Source: Coniella vitis (Eukaryota > Ascomycota > Sordariomycetes > Diaporthales > Schizoparmaceae). Taken from it: a stretch of 64,000 bases of DNA. This document shows positions 25,517 through 37,986 of the stretch, piece by piece (within the stretch, counting starts at the first letter, position 1; every line of letters begins with the position of its first letter). The stretch covers positions 2,108,001 to 2,172,000 of the forward strand of contig WUJK01000005.1 of NCBI GenBank assembly GCA_011317545.1, in the 5' to 3' direction. A program made the position numbers and the translations under genes. The notes beneath the pieces were generated by a model. That model was not told where the DNA came from. It ran no database searches and was given only the letters and a program-made list of their open reading frames with translations.

Positions 25517-27937
25517 AAGCGTCGGTAGCAAATATCTCGGGGGAAAAGGTGGGGGAAAGGGGGGGGGTGCCGTGTCTGGGTGTCTACAGGGTAATGATGA
25601 GGCGGAAAGCCATGGCACTCTCGGAGCCAGTGAAACAAGGCAAAATGGTTGGGTGACGGAAACATAACTTACATGATTTGTTTTTGGTTTGATACACCTG
25701 GGAACAGACCAGCAGTGTTTTGTTGTTTAGTCTTGATTGGTAGCTGCTGCTGCTCGCTGTTTCTTCGCGTAAATTGTGCCGCTTACGTGCGTGAGTACAT
25801 GCATCCACGCGCGCCTGTGTGTGTGCGTGCGTGTACGTACGTAACTTGTGTATTGGATAACGCATGTAAAGGTTGGCATGTGAGGGAAAAAACGGTTGTC
25901 CTGCTGTCTTTTGTTTATTTCCGCCGCCGAGAAAGGGTACTTGCATAGCACCAATGAGGATGAATGGCTGGCTATGCGGCATTTCTGACGTGCTTACCAT
26001 GGTACATACATTTCTGGCAAATATGCTTGCCCCTCTGCCAGATGAATGGATAATGGATACCACCTCTCCCCTCCTCCCCAATCGATCTCATGCATCCAAG
26101 CGTCCATTTCCAGGGCTTCCGCGACGGGATGGATGGGGATGGAGAATGGGATGTGGGATTTTGGCATGATTGCGGGGAAAGGGAAGGAAAGTGTTTTTTG
26201 ATTTCTGGAACCACGACATCTTGGAAGCCCACCACTACCACCACCACCACCACCACCACCACTCACTCACTCACTCACTCCTTCTCTTCCAATCTCCTTT
26301 CCCCAATTCTTTCCGCTACATCAGACAAGTCTATTCACACCCCAAACAAAAAAACAAGGCTGGAGACGGAACGGGGGCTTCTGGTCTTTTTGTTCACTTT
26401 ATTACACCCTGGACCGGAACAAAGTGAGGCGAGGCGGGACGGGACGAACGAATGAATGAATGAATCAAATTGAAATGAACAGATGAACAAGTACATGATG
26501 TAAAAAATAAGCTAAAAAAGAGGTCATGACGGATCGGGGATTTTCTGTGTGGTGTTTTCATTTTTGGGGGGGGGGGGGAAGTCTTTTTTTCCCTTTTTAT
26601 TTATTTACTTTGGTGTAACTGTGAGATATCAGATATGTACATAAATCTAGACCCCACTCACTGATGGAGGATTATGCCAGTCTACATGGTGAGTAAATAC
26701 ATGGTGTATTAACATGTGCATTGTTTTGCAGGTGGCTTATTGTATCCTAAATATATGAATAATCACTGGGTTACGAGAATTGTTTTTTTTTTTTCCCAGA
26801 AGTAGATGGCTACGGTGGTAGTGTGTTATTGGCGCTTTCTTTTTTCTTTTCTTTTCTTTTTTTTTATTAAAAAAAAAAAAAGAAAAGAAAAGAAAGACAA
26901 GAGCTTATGATTCATGATAATATAGTTGAACTTTACGCGGCCACCGTTTCCCGGCTTTGATAGCCTCGATAGACTATTTTCTTGTACAGATCGTCCGGGA
27001 TTCTTTTGAAATACGATATCGTCGTTACATGGATTTGATATACATGACAATACAACAGATTGTAGAGGGCAAGGCAGGCAGGTAGGTAGGTAGATACCTT
27101 CGTACCCCCCCCCCTTTTTTTTTTCTCTATTTCTATTTCTATTTCTCTTTTCTTTTTCTACCATCACCTGACATTGTGGAGGATCTGCGTTATCAAGGGG
27201 GGAATCACCGGGGTGCCGAGGATCGTGTGATATAGTGTGTACGATAATGCAAGTACTATTATAGTTATCCTTTTCTTTTTGGTTACGAAGGGCTGGAGGG
27301 TTATATTGTAGTATATATATATATAAATAAAATAATATATATAAAAGAGAATACGCTTTGGTATATGGTTTTGATCATTTGTATGTATAAGAAAAAGGAC
27401 TACTCTTACTGTACGAATCCAAAAAAAAAAAAAGAAACAAAAAAATGTACAGCATTCATGTATGACAAGTACCCCCTTGTGCGAGGGAGCAATGAGTCGG
27501 TCCAGTGGCGCTTGAACACATGGGCTTTCTCATCTTTTCCTTGTTTTCCATGTACGTATATACTACCATGTGTGTATGTATACTATGTTTCTATTCTCGA
27601 CCTTACATGATGCATAGTTACATACATATGATAGGGCTGACGAGAACAAGGCGAGCGAGCGGAAGCGGGAAGCGAGAAGAACAAGAACAACAAAAAAAAA
27701 AAAAAGGATCCCCCAGAGCGCACTGCTCTTGATGTAACCACACGGACCCAAGAGAAGCCATGCATGGTATGTAGATGGATGATCACGGTGATGGACGCAG
27801 GGAAATGAAAGAAGAAAAAAAGAAAAGAAAAAAAGGGGGGGGGGGACGCGGCGCGCGCGCGAGTCTGGCCAGAGGGGGAAAAAAGAAGCAGACTGGACGG
27901 GACGAGCGTGTGATGATTACGAACCCATGTGCTGTGC

Positions 27938-27985
<48 letters not shown>
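27938..27985. repeat. (AGCA)12 tetranucleotide microsatellite
   Basis: Twelve perfect tandem copies of a 4-bp unit. It makes an ACLL repeat peptide in one minus frame, which is not a gene. Confidence 0.97.
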
Positions 27986-27986
<1 letters not shown>

Positions 27987-29785
27987 ACAATACCATGTAG
28001 TCCATCAAAAGGAAGAGTTTATGACGATGTGTCCACTAGATTTGCTTTGGCACATGCGGATCGTCACGCCGGGGCCTGGGCCGGGGACGAGATGGACTCG
28101 TGACGTGTTTTGAAATTAGAAAGGAATGGAACAACAAAAAGAAGAAGAAACTCTCCGATGGAAGCATCGGTTTTCTCTCGTCCCAAGAACACGCACGCGC
28201 AACAACAAGAAGAAGAAGGGAGAGGGAAAAAAAAAAGGGGATCGAATCAAGAGACGTCACAGGCGAATGGGGGGCTCCACCGAGCTGGGACGGGGCATCT
28301 CAACGGGCCGGGTCTTCCGCACATGAGGCCCGCGGGAGGAGTGCCGGAGACCGAAGGGGCCCTCTTTTTGTCTTGGGTTTTTTTCTTTTTCTTTTTTTGT
28401 TGCTGCTGCTGCTGTTACTGCTGCTGCTGCTGCTTCTTCTTCTTGTTGTGGTAGAGGTCTTTTTGCTTGTGTGTGCTTCGTCTGTACATGGTATGTTTCC
28501 GTGCTGGATCATGCCCTGATCAGCCCTGGTCTGCCCTGTATCTGCGATGCCAGCCATACCCTGCCATGCCATGCCGTGCCCCAGCCTGGAAAAGCAAAAG
28601 GTGGAACCGCTAAACATAGCATGTAGCACCCAGGCGCTGGGAGCATGGGGCAGTACGACGGTACATGGTACATTGGCACTTGTACTATGTAGTGATTTAT
28701 GACCGGTGTCAGGGTGCAACGTGTTTGGGTGTGGCTAGCATGATTTCCCAGGGCGGTGGGCCGACGCCTGTCAGCGCCTTCCAGGGCAAGTCAGGCTAGT
28801 ACAGAGTAGATCATACTGTAGGTACCATGTAATTTGTCCCTCATAATTCAGCCCGGCCCAGACCCAGCCCATCCCGGTCCAGGGCCCCCTCCCCCGGGCA
28901 CCTTTCCAGGGCGCAGTCCAGGGGTCGGTGGCTTGCGTGACGGGCTGATTGGCTGCTTGGCTACAGTGGGTGCAGGGGACGGCTGTTAGTGGCAGGTACA
29001 GTGGGTGCGGGCTGGGAGGCACCCTATAAAGGGGACTTGGCACAGTTGGCGCTGCTTGGGTTCGTGTACACGGTACTTGGTAGTCGGGTCGGCTGGTTTC
29101 ATTACGTCTTCTTGCTTCTTTTGGGGGCTGGCAAGGCTGGCAGCCTGGCAGCCCGGCAGCCTGGCAAACCATCGTGTGAGCTAGAATCCAAGGAATGCAC
29201 GTCATGGCCATTCTTTTTCTCTCGTATTTTGGGTACCCGCGCACCGCAGTGCTGTGTACCATGTACTCTGTTCACGGTAAAGTAGTACTTCCAGCTCGGT
29301 GGGGCTGCCAATAGGACGCGCTGGGAGGACGGCTCGGTGGCAGGCAGATTGCCATCGGCTTCTACAGGCCCCTGTAGTTGAGCTACTATGGATGTACTAG
29401 CAGCAGTACTGGGTACTTTGTCTCCAGAAGCAGCACGCGAACGAGAACCTTAACTTCTCAACCCCGTCCGTCACACTCACTCACACTCACACACACACAC
29501 ACACATGCTTGTTTCAGCAAAAAAAAAAGACCCAGACGCACAAAAAGCTGACCCTGTCTGTGCGTTGCGGTGCTTGTCTATGCTGCTGCGTGGTGGGCAG
29601 GGCCGGGTGTTGGGATCACTCAGCACATGCGCTACGTATGTAATAGGAATAGCAGTACTTTGGCCAGGTACCTCGTGTACCTCTTTGTACCTCTGTCACT
29701 CACAGACCTGCGTTACCACCACACCACACCCTTATATACCCTCCTCCCTCAGATCCCGTTGCTTGTGGCCTCGGACAGAACTGGA

Positions 29786-29793
29786 TATATAAA
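29786..29793 (+). promoter_or_regulatory. TATA box of the 100-residue protein gene
   Basis: TATATAAA about 240 bp before the ATG at 30034, followed by a C/A-rich leader typical of well expressed fungal genes. Confidence 0.55.
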
Positions 29794-29939
29794 CACTCGA
29801 CCTTCCCGAATCCAGAGAAGGACACAAGGAGCCTGATCAACCAAGAGCAAGTCCTACAGACAAGCAGTTAAACTGCCACATCCCATCATCACCACGACTG
29901 CAACAAACAGCCCAAAAACACACCGCACCACAAACTACT

Positions 29940-29947
29940 TGACGTCA
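29940..29947 (+). promoter_or_regulatory. CRE/ATF-type palindrome TGACGTCA
   Basis: Perfect 8-bp cyclic-AMP-response-like palindrome, 87 bp before the ATG and downstream of the TATA box. In fungi such sites bind Atf1/AtfA-type bZIP factors. Function here is inferred from the motif alone; it may lie within transcribed leader. Confidence 0.4.
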
Positions 29948-30033
29948 CCACCAGTGGACCACCACCACCGCCATCCAATCATCTTTTGATCCCGCAACAA
30001 ACCACAACATAGAAATCTAACAAGAATAAGAAA

Positions 30034-30336
30034 ATGGCTTCCTCCACCACCTCGTCCACCTCCTCTTCCTCCGCAGCCGCGTCCACCGCGTCCACCGACG
30101 CCAGAGCACACGCCCACCACAACCTCGACATGGGCGCTACCGCCAGCGACGACGACGACCGCACAAACTACCGCATCCTGCGCGACGGCGGCTGGGACAG
30201 CCTGCACCACTTTATGCTTTCCTACGGCCTCAAGCCCTACGACCCCGAGGACTACGAAAAGGCAAAGGCCATTATCCAGGGCTTCCGCGAACGGGGCTAC
30301 TACCGCCGCCCTAGCGAGTCTGGCTCGTCGTCATAG
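30034..30336 (+). CDS. Small hypothetical protein, Ser-rich N-terminus and YGLKPYD motif
   Basis: Intronless 100-aa protein of unknown function. Residues 1-26 are almost all Ser, Thr and Ala, followed by an acidic patch (DDDD). The second half is compact and looks conserved: NYRILRDGGWDSLHHFMLSYGLKPYDPEDYEKAKAII, ending in RERGYYRRPSESGSSS. There is no signal peptide or membrane helix. Strong C/G preference at third positions, a TATA box 240 bp upstream, a perfect CRE-like site and a CA-rich leader before a good start context (AAAATGGC) all favour a real, well expressed gene. I cannot name the family. The helical FMxSYGLKPYDPED core suggests a small fungal domain protein, possibly stress-linked given the CRE site, which is inference only. 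Confidence 0.72.
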   Translation: MASSTTSSTSSSSAAASTASTDARAHAHHNLDMGATASDDDDRTNYRILRDGGWDSLHHFMLSYGLKPYDPEDYEKAKAIIQGFRERGYYRRPSESGSSS

Positions 30337-33131
30337 GGGGGGGGGGGAAAGCCTTGGACATGTCACCTTTTTTTTTTCCCCTCTCTATTATACTTGAGAG
30401 AGATTTCCACCTTTTGTTGTTACTATGATTATCTTTTGTGGGGTCTTGGGACACATGGCGTTTTCTACACACACACACACACCATACGGAGGATAAACTC
30501 TGACCCTTGGGGGATCGGCAGAGCTGCGACGCGGTTTCTTGTTTTTTTTTTTTTGGTGCAAGGCACACAAAGCTACCCATCACTGAAGGCGTATATATTG
30601 GGGGTTTGGGGGGGGGGGGGGACATAACTGGGGCCTTTTGACGGTGATGATCTACACCCTCGGCTGGCTGGATGGCACACATTTGGAGTTTATTTTTTAT
30701 TTTTTTTTCTTGGGTTTTGGGCCGCGGGGACCTGGCACCTGGAATCTGGCACAGAGGTGGTGTATGCAAATGCGGGTAGAGCTTTGGGGTATATAAAGTG
30801 TAACGTTTGTGTATGGAATACTGTATATTTACAGAGACGCTGCTGCCTGTGTGGGGATTCCCTCTCTTTTTATTTCCTTATTTTAATGATACTACCTAGA
30901 AATGAGCAGTATATATAACATGTGGGAACATGCTGCATGCAGAAACCGCTCTTATCACGGGATTATACAAGAAAACGTTGGATTAAACCTAGGTGCGTAC
31001 GTAATGTGCCAGGGAAAACAGACAGAAGATATCCAGCAACTTTTGCATGAGCAATTCCCGCATTGTAGTCGGCATTAATACAAGGCAATCTATTGATGTC
31101 GAGGCTTCGAGTTATATATATATATATATATATATTAATTACATAATGTATAAATAGATATTCATCGCTCGTATTTTTATTTTTTATTTTTGGAAAGGGA
31201 GGGAAGGGGCACACATAACACCGAGCTCTCTCCAGCTGGTTCTTGACCACTTGTGTTCATCTTGGCTAGACTTGGAACCCGTCAACTGGGAGAGACAGAC
31301 CTGGTGGGATTGCATCTGGACTGTGTGTGTGTGTGTTTTCAGGAGCGTTGGGATTCCTGCTATTTACCCAGTGTGCAATATCGGGATCTGGGACCCAAGG
31401 CCAGGAAAGGGTTTTCTTTTTATATATATATATATATTTGATATCATTTTGGATGCTCTTCACATCTGGTGCGATGTCCCTTGCTATTTATATATCCAAC
31501 GGGTCACGCCAACTGAGTTTGCCTTCAACAAAAAGAGTGCTCAGACTCTTTCTTGTAACGAAGGCATATATATCTTTGGCGTGGCCATCTTGATTTTGAT
31601 GTAATTGTACGTGCACAAAACCCCAAAACGGTTTGCAAAAGAATAGAAGAAGAAGAATAGCCTGCTCAAAAGAAAGTCGGGTAGCAAGATGCCCAAATCT
31701 CGACACCTTTCAGATTGGCACAAGTGCATGAAAAAGGACTCAAGAGGTGGTTTTCTTTCTTTCTTTGCATGTAGTGATGGAGGCTGGTTGATTACAGATA
31801 TTCAAGCCCATAGGTCACGCGTGTGTGACTTTTACCTTTAGGATTGACTGCACAAGACTGAGCATCAAACACAATATCATCATGACTCCCCATGGCTCTG
31901 AACGCTCGTCTAGGCTCAAGACCAAACGGAGGCATTCGCTCTCTGTCTGGTTCCGAGGCCCTGAGAATACATGGCGTTTGGCTCGGGAATCAAACCGCAT
32001 GCAAGCCGAGAGAGAACAAGTCGTCCAAGTGTCTCTCCATGGTCGAAATCCAAGTGGGCGTGGGGGAACCAATCCTGTTCGTTGAAGCATATATTAAATC
32101 TCAATGGATGTCCCATTATTTATACGCATGCTCAGCGTCTTACTGGGGAGGCTGAAAAGAGTTGTAAACTATGTTATCTAATAGTGGCAATGGAAAGCAG
32201 ACTGCCACCATGGTCAACTATTTGTGCGTCCTGGGCTTCATCTCGTTACTTGGCTGGCTTCAACACTGCCAAAAAAGGACGTATTCCAATGCTGCTCAAC
32301 AGCAGAATCCGAGGCGAGGCAAATCCTCCAAGGGTGACGTGCTTGTTGTCACCTATTTTGACTGCTTTGGAGAAGAATAAAAACCAGTGGTGAAGCTGCG
32401 TTTTGAAAAGAGATGTTTAGCACGACCACAAGCCCCCCCCCCCTCTCTTGCTTTCCATCTTCGTCTCTTACATAGACATCCGCCCTATTGTCTTTTTTCC
32501 CTCGTGGCAAACTACACTCCTGCTCATCTGTGTGGTCAGGTCTACGTCAGGGCTTGTCCCTCTGATATACATACGTGTATGGCCCATTCATTCGTGCGCC
32601 TTACAACTTTTGTTCCTTGGCAAGCCCAGAGCAGATCACAAAGTCATGGTGGCAATTCTTGTGCCCAAAAGAAAAGAAAAGAACAAAAAACAGCCAACTG
32701 GATGACCACGGTCGGGAACGCTGCCCGGTATTCCGAGGTCCAAACAACAGCGCCCTTCCCACCTTTGTTGTTCGCGCCTCAGCAAGCCCAGCTACAATTC
32801 GTGCAAGAGTGATTTCTCCATATTTTCACACACGGTATTGGTCTCATCGCGGCCCCCCCATCCATCCATCATGCCATGACATGTGGGCGAAAGAGTGCGG
32901 AGAACCTGGCACTTATATGTGTGTGTTTTCTGCACGTTCTTTTTATTTTGCACGATGGAAAAACGCAGGTTGGGATTGCTTTTGGCTGTGGTGGGATCCG
33001 GGCTGTCGAGCCGAAAGGCTCTTTATGTATATGATTTGGGATAGTTTATAAGTATTGAGTTGAGGGCGTGTCTTTGAGAAGGGTCGAGAGGTCTTTTTTT
33101 CTTCTTCTTTTCTTTTCTTTTCTTCTTTTCT
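30337..33131. other. Intergenic, no gene recognised
   Basis: G/T homopolymers near 30336-30380 and 30600-30622, (AT)n at about 31113-31135, (TA)n at about 31421-31437 and a C10 run near 32432. Several frames up to 158 codons lack any recognisable motif. Confidence 0.5.
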
Positions 33132-33993
33132 TGGCCTCTGTTACTCGCTGCGAGAGCACTGCCCTCGGCACCGAGCAGCGTCTCGGGCTTGCACATTTCG
33201 AACAAGCAGCCGCCTCCCGCATATCCCATTGGCGTCGCCGGCGGGTCTGTTGCCAAGGTAGCAGGGCGCCTGTTTGAGATTGACGGCACGGTGGGATACT
33301 TTGCAGGTAATGAATGATGCAATACCTTGCCTGCCTCCATTGACGACGCAAAGGAAAGGAAGGGGGGGGGGGGCTTTGGCTGACAGGAAGCGGGGGGTTG
33401 CAAAACAGGAAGCAATGCGTGGTGGCTCGCCCACTTGAGCGAGAACTCGGACGTTGATATGGCTCTGCGGGAGGTGGCCAAGGTATGTGTGTTTGATGAG
33501 AGAGAGAGAGAGAGAGAGTGAGTGAGTGTTTTCCTTTTGCAATAGCCACACTCACCTCTGCAGACGCAATACAAAATCCTGCGCGTTTGGGGCTTCGGCG
33601 ACGTCAACACGCTGCCCGCCGCCACCGCCAGCGATCCCAACAAGGTCTACTTCCAGGTGCTCAACGCGACGGGCAGCTACATCCACTTTGGCGCCGACGG
33701 CCTGCAGCGCCTCGACTACGTCGTGCACGCCGCCGAGCAGCACGGCGTCAAGCTCGTGCTCAACACCTTTGTCAACAACTGGTTCCGACTACGGCGGGCA
33801 TCGCCGAACCTACACGGCCGCCAGTGCCACGCAGTAGTTCGCCGACGCCGCGTGCCAGGCCGTCTACCGCAACTACATTGACGGCGTGGGCCGAGCAGAC
33901 GGCGCGCTACATCAAGGGCCTCGACGACGGCGACGCCCGCCACCTCGTGACGCTCGGGGACGAAGGCTGGTTCGCCGGCACGTCGTTGATTCG

Positions 33994-34026
<33 letters not shown>

Positions 34027-34027
34027 T
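33132..34027 (+). pseudogene. GH5 endo-beta-1,4-mannanase relic
   Basis: Decayed copy of a secreted fungal GH5 (subfamily 7-like) beta-mannanase. Recognisable blocks lie in order. A first exon ends at 33306 (AKVAGRLFEIDGTVGYFAG). The second exon, 33409-33482, encodes SNAWWLAHLSENSDVD. The third, from 33564, encodes TQYKILRVWGFGDVNT, then GLQRLDYVVHAAEQHGVKLV and FVNNW. Breaks: an extra base near 33784-33787 shifts the frame just after NNW. A TAG at 33835-33837 stands where the family suggests Trp, before FADAACQAVYRNYI. At about 33880 the text jumps into a third frame (TAWAEQTARYIKGLD, then LVTLGDEGW), and the segment that should carry the acid/base Glu (WELANE-type) is missing. The match ends in a (GAC)9 tract at 33998-34024, and the C-terminal half with the nucleophile Glu is absent. 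No convincing start codon or signal peptide in the main frame was found. Confidence 0.85.
33998..34024. repeat. (GAC)9 at the end of the mannanase relic
   Basis: Trinucleotide run where homology to the GH5 enzyme stops, giving an Asp run in the relic's last frame. It may mark the rearrangement breakpoint. Confidence 0.85.
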
Positions 34028-35627
34028 GGTGGTTTGTCCCATGTATGTATGTGTAGCTTTCGGGGGGGTTCTGCAAAATGGCCCTCACGGTATCTGGACA
34101 GGCGATCTCGGCGTCTCGAATACAAAGGTCAAAAGGCAAAAAGCCTCGTAATGAAACCCACCACAGATCGACAGGAGACGTTTTCGTTTCTTGGCTGTCG
34201 ATTTGTCCCATGCAGACAAAACAGTAGCAGAGGCGACTGCAGCAGAATCTAGTAAGAGGGCAGGGCTGGGCTGGGCTGGTTCAACAGTGCACCAAAGGGG
34301 GAAAAGTATTGGATTGGGGAAAATATTCCCCTATCCTTTTTGCCTCCTTCAGAAAGCCAAGGAGGAATTGCGGTCTGGCCTTGGCTTGGGGACACGGTGA
34401 GCTGGGAGCAGATCGCAATGCTCCAAGCGCCAATGAGGCAGTCATCCAAGTAGACCCCCTTCCTGGAGGATGGAAATGCGAATCCTCCACGTTGCATCAG
34501 GCTGTCAGTGTCAAGCGAGGTGCTATCACATCCTGAAAAGGTACAGTACACGGTGGCAAAGCCAAAGAATCAAGCAGAATTACGGCCGTAAAGTACCGGT
34601 TTAGGGGGAGAAAGTTTACGCCCGTGTGTTGAAAACGTAAGATTATCGGCCATATCCGCTGATAGCCAGTACAGATCGTCAGTCGACTTCTTGGTTTGTC
34701 TTTCCCCAGCCCCCCGACCAAGCCTTCAAGTTGCAATATAGACCGGCCGTGTAGGGTCCCAAGAGCAGTAAGTATATTGATTCTCCTATCGAGGCAGCCA
34801 ATGTCGGTGCCCAAGAACATGAGCCAAAAATCTAGGTTTTGTCCCTGTTGTATCCCCTATACTTGAGCCCACGGTCACTCCGTTTTTCCGTAGATCCGTT
34901 GCACACTGAAGCCTGACAGCCCATGCATATACTTTTTCCACGACGTGGACGTCACGGGAAACCCACAAGACGAGGCAGGAGAAAAAGTTTGAATAGGTGC
35001 ATGGTAAACGGGTATCAATTTGTGGGCTAGCCTGTCCAAGCAGGCCATGTCGCCCCAAGCACCATCTCTATTCAACGCCCGGGAAATGCCAGCTGATCAT
35101 GCCAGACCCCTTTGTCCAGCCCGTCAGTCAGCCTTACTTGTACGTTCATAGCACGCAATGGCCCCACCGCGGCATCTCATCCCACTTGCCTACCCCAGAC
35201 AAGTCTGTCCCAGCCAGATTGCAGCGGTGCAGAACGCCGTGCCCGTGTTGCAGACGGAAGTAGGATTTCCTCTTGGGGCATCTGAAGAGTGAGTGTCTTT
35301 TCTGGACCGCCAATAGGAAGACGCGAGGGCGCAAAGCTTCTCGGGGGGGGTCGGCCGTGACGGAGGGAAGAAGGGTTGCAAGATTGCGAAACCTCTAGTC
35401 CCGATGACGAGCCCGATGCGGCACTGCACTTGTTGGTCTGGTGGCCAGACTAGGCATTTGCGGACAAGTCCTAGTGCTGAGATTTGCAGGCTGGCTGAGT
35501 GTTTGTATTATTAAGCCCTGGGTGTCTGCCCAGGAGCTGCAGCAAAATAGTCATGGTCGTTTCGTGTAAGTCGCCCAAAGATCGCTTTCTAATGATTGTT
35601 GCACAATAGGCATGTTCGCTTCCTGGT
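34028..35627. other. Intergenic, no gene recognised
   Basis: Unique-looking sequence between the mannanase relic and the small minus-strand gene. No mannanase C-terminal motif was seen on either strand. Confidence 0.5.
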
Positions 35628-35882
35628 CTATCGGCTCGACCACTTCCAACTCGAGTTTGATGTGGTCCTCTGCATGGGGGAGCCGTGGGCGCTGCGGTCC
35701 GTGTCCATCGAGTGCTTGCCGTCGTCTGAACCGGTGGGAGATGCAGCACGCTGAAAGTATGAGTTGTTGTTGAAGGAGCCGTGGGGAGACGTCATGGCGG
35801 GCTCGAGGGGATGCCGAAACTCTTTCCACGAAGCAGCAAACTGCTTGGCGAGGTGTGACGAGAGGACGCAGGAAGGAGACAT
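35628..35882 (-). CDS. Probable small Ser/Asn-rich protein
   Basis: An 84-aa frame with the look of a real gene. It begins MSPSCVLSSHLAKQFAASWKEFRHPL and continues MTSPHGSFNNNSYFQRAASPTGS, ending SPMQRTTSNSSWKWSSR. Codons are strongly C/G-ending (TCC, AAC, CAC, GGC), unlike the surrounding non-coding frames. The ATG at 35882 has a strong context (CACCATGTC) and is preceded by a CAACAACAACCACACACC leader typical of fungal 5' UTRs. No signal peptide, membrane helix or known domain is visible; the repeated SP and TSP sites suggest phosphorylation. The frame stays open upstream of this ATG, so a longer form is possible but would read through the CAA-repeat leader. I do not recognise the family. 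Confidence 0.55.
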   Translation of the reverse strand: MSPSCVLSSHLAKQFAASWKEFRHPLEPAMTSPHGSFNNNSYFQRAASPTGSDDGKHSMDTDRSAHGSPMQRTTSNSSWKWSSR

Positions 35883-36737
35883 GGTGGTGTGTGGTTGTTG
35901 TTGTTGTTGCTTTCTTTTCTTCTTTCGTCTGTGACTGAGAGCGTCTGGATGTTCAAGTAAGAATGCAAACAAAGGGTCGTTGGCAAAGACGTCGAAAACA
36001 AGTCGGACGAGGTGAGGATAGGGGTCGGCCTTTAAAGGGTTGCTGGGCTGGGCTGAGCTGGGCTGGCGGATCAGGTTACCAAGTACAAGTCCATCACAGC
36101 CCACCAAGCACTCCACCAGCAGTGGGTGGGCTTCAGGGTCCAGCCGCGCACGGTTGGTGCCCGCTCCGGCCCATGCCCATTCCAGCAGGGTTCTCGGTAC
36201 TTGGGCTCACCTGCAAACGGCACCTGCCGCCTGGGGCTAAACGGCTGCCCGCCCTGGATGATGCCAAATTTGGCAGCAAGGTGAGTGTGCGAGCCAATCA
36301 GACGAGGGCTATTGGCGGTGCTAAGCAGCCCTCATTGGCCAGGCGGCAAGGCCATGGTTCGATTTCTTGCCAAGTCTCGCCGTCCATCGAACGATGCTGC
36401 CGCCTGTCGACCCGACGTCCGTCTTGGATTGGGCCAGACCCCCTCTTGTCCGGATCGCCTGGCTGGTTATTCTGGGTCGTGAATCAGATAAGATAAAAAG
36501 GGCAATGGCCCACCGACCGGAGGCAGATCATCTTTGTGAAGCATTATCGTGACCAATTCTCTGCCGATGCCATGTGCAATGATGCCAGAGAGCCCCGCTA
36601 TATGTAGATTCGCTGACGTACAGATTCCACAAGATGCTTGGCAGGCCTCTGTATCGGAAGTTCAAAGGTACACGCCCAGAAAGGTGAAGGATGAGAGGAA
36701 GGATTGGATTGGCCCCGACTGTTTGTGATGTTGCGGC

Positions 36738-36774
<37 letters not shown>

Positions 36775-36913
36775 ATGAATGCCGAGATGGAAACTAATAC
36801 TGAGACAGACAATCATTGTATCCATTATATATTCTATGGACCCTTGTATCCCAGAAGAACTCCTCGCTCGAATTGTTTACCAAGACCTTGAACAAAAAAA
36901 AAAAAACAAAAAA
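35883..36913. other. Intergenic with (GT)16
   Basis: Promoter side of the small minus-strand gene and 3' flank of the HAD gene. It holds a (GT)n tract at 36739-36771; no gene seen. Confidence 0.5.
36739..36771. repeat. (GT)16 microsatellite
   Basis: Perfect dinucleotide run about 140 bp beyond the stop codon of the HAD phosphatase gene. Confidence 0.95.
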
Positions 36914-37986
36914 CTATGCAGCAGGAACCACAACAGCAGGTGGCAGTCCCTGTTGCTCCGTCTCCTCCACCACACTGCCCAGCTCGAGCGTCGTTTCCAC
37001 ACCCGGCGTCTTGAGCTCGGTAAAGGCCTCGGGCCACAAGAACATGCGCTCCTCGCGCGTAGGCGACATGACAATATACCGCGGCACAGCACTCTTGCTC
37101 GACACGCGGCGCCACAGGTTGGCGCGCGGGTTGAAGCGCGCCGGCATCCCCCGGCCGCCCGTCTTTTGCGCGTCTTCTGCCATGATGTCTTGGAGGGCAC
37201 GCTGGATGTCGGCAAAGGTGTCAAAGGGGATGTAGCTGATATTGTTTTCGAGGCAGTACTCTTCGAGGCGGAGGCCACGGCGGGCAAACAGGACGTCGGC
37301 CTCGCGCGCTGCGGGCAAGTCCGAGACACCGTCGCCGATAAAGACAATCAGGGGCACGGTGCCGTCTTGGCTGGCGAGCTCGGCCTCTAGAGCGGCGCGC
37401 GCTTGTTGGATCGAGAGGGCCTTGTCGTGGCCGAGCTCCGTGTCGTGGCGCCAGAGGACTTTCCACTCGGACCCGTCGGCGCTGATGTCGGCATCGTTGG
37501 CGACAATGTCAATGTGCTGGGACTGCTCTTGGCCGAGGAACGTGTCGAGGACGCGGCGCAGGACGGGCTTGAGCCCTGCGGAAATGACGTTGAACGGGAT
37601 GTCATTGGCGAGGCAAAAGGCGTGAAAGGAGCCAAAGTCGCGGTCGATTTCGAGCGAGTCTTGCATGACTTCAAAGCCGTCGTCAAAGGGCACATTGAGG
37701 GAGCCCCACATTTCTTCAGATACCTCGCGGAAGGAGCGCTCGCCGTTTTTGATCTGCTCGTCGAGCATGTTGCGGCGCTTGGAGCCGCAGCCAAAGTTGT
37801 CAAAGAGCACATGGCCCGTGTCTTGCATGAAGATGGTGCCATCAAAGTCTGGAGGAACGGTTAGCATTGCTCTTGGTTTTGGTGTGAACGAGTGCGAGAC
37901 TTGCCAGAGAAGCAAATGATTTTTCTCTTTTGGTTGGGAGAAGCCGCCATTGCGGGGGCATGCTCTGTACTGGTGGAAGCGGCCAT
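36914..37986 (-). CDS. HAD-superfamily IB phosphatase (MtnX/Pyp1-like)
   Basis: Predicted cytosolic Mg-dependent phosphomonoesterase of the HAD superfamily, resembling the fungal MtnX/yeast Pyp1 group whose members act on small sugar or polyol phosphates. Exons 37986-37905 and 37848-36914 give 338 aa. The nucleophile motif is split by the intron and restored as SDFDGTI, with Asp28 as nucleophile and Asp30 as acid/base. Motif II is NVISAG. Motif III Lys is in the HDTELGHDKALS region, and the Mg-binding motif IV is FIGDGVSDLPAA. A long C-terminal tail follows (ANLWRRVSSKS, then a Glu/Val/Pro-rich end). The intron is 56 bp with a GC donor (G|GCAAGT), an ideal branch site TGCTAAC and a CAG acceptor; no GT donor would restore the motif. 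The start is the first ATG of the exon, giving a 27-residue leader before the catalytic loop. Confidence 0.87.

Larger units (their letters stand above)
25517..30033. other. 4.5-kb intergenic region, microsatellite-rich
   Basis: It separates the PSD gene from a small plus-strand gene. It includes (CAC)n at about 26235-26262 followed by (ACTC)n, TGAA repeats near 26447-26464, a G13 run near 26566, T/A homopolymers near 26850-26895, (AAGC)12 at 27938-27985 and a CTG/TTG tract near 28398-28445. Frames of 100-160 codons here encode Leu/Cys or Lys/Gln runs from these repeats. No gene is supported. Confidence 0.5.
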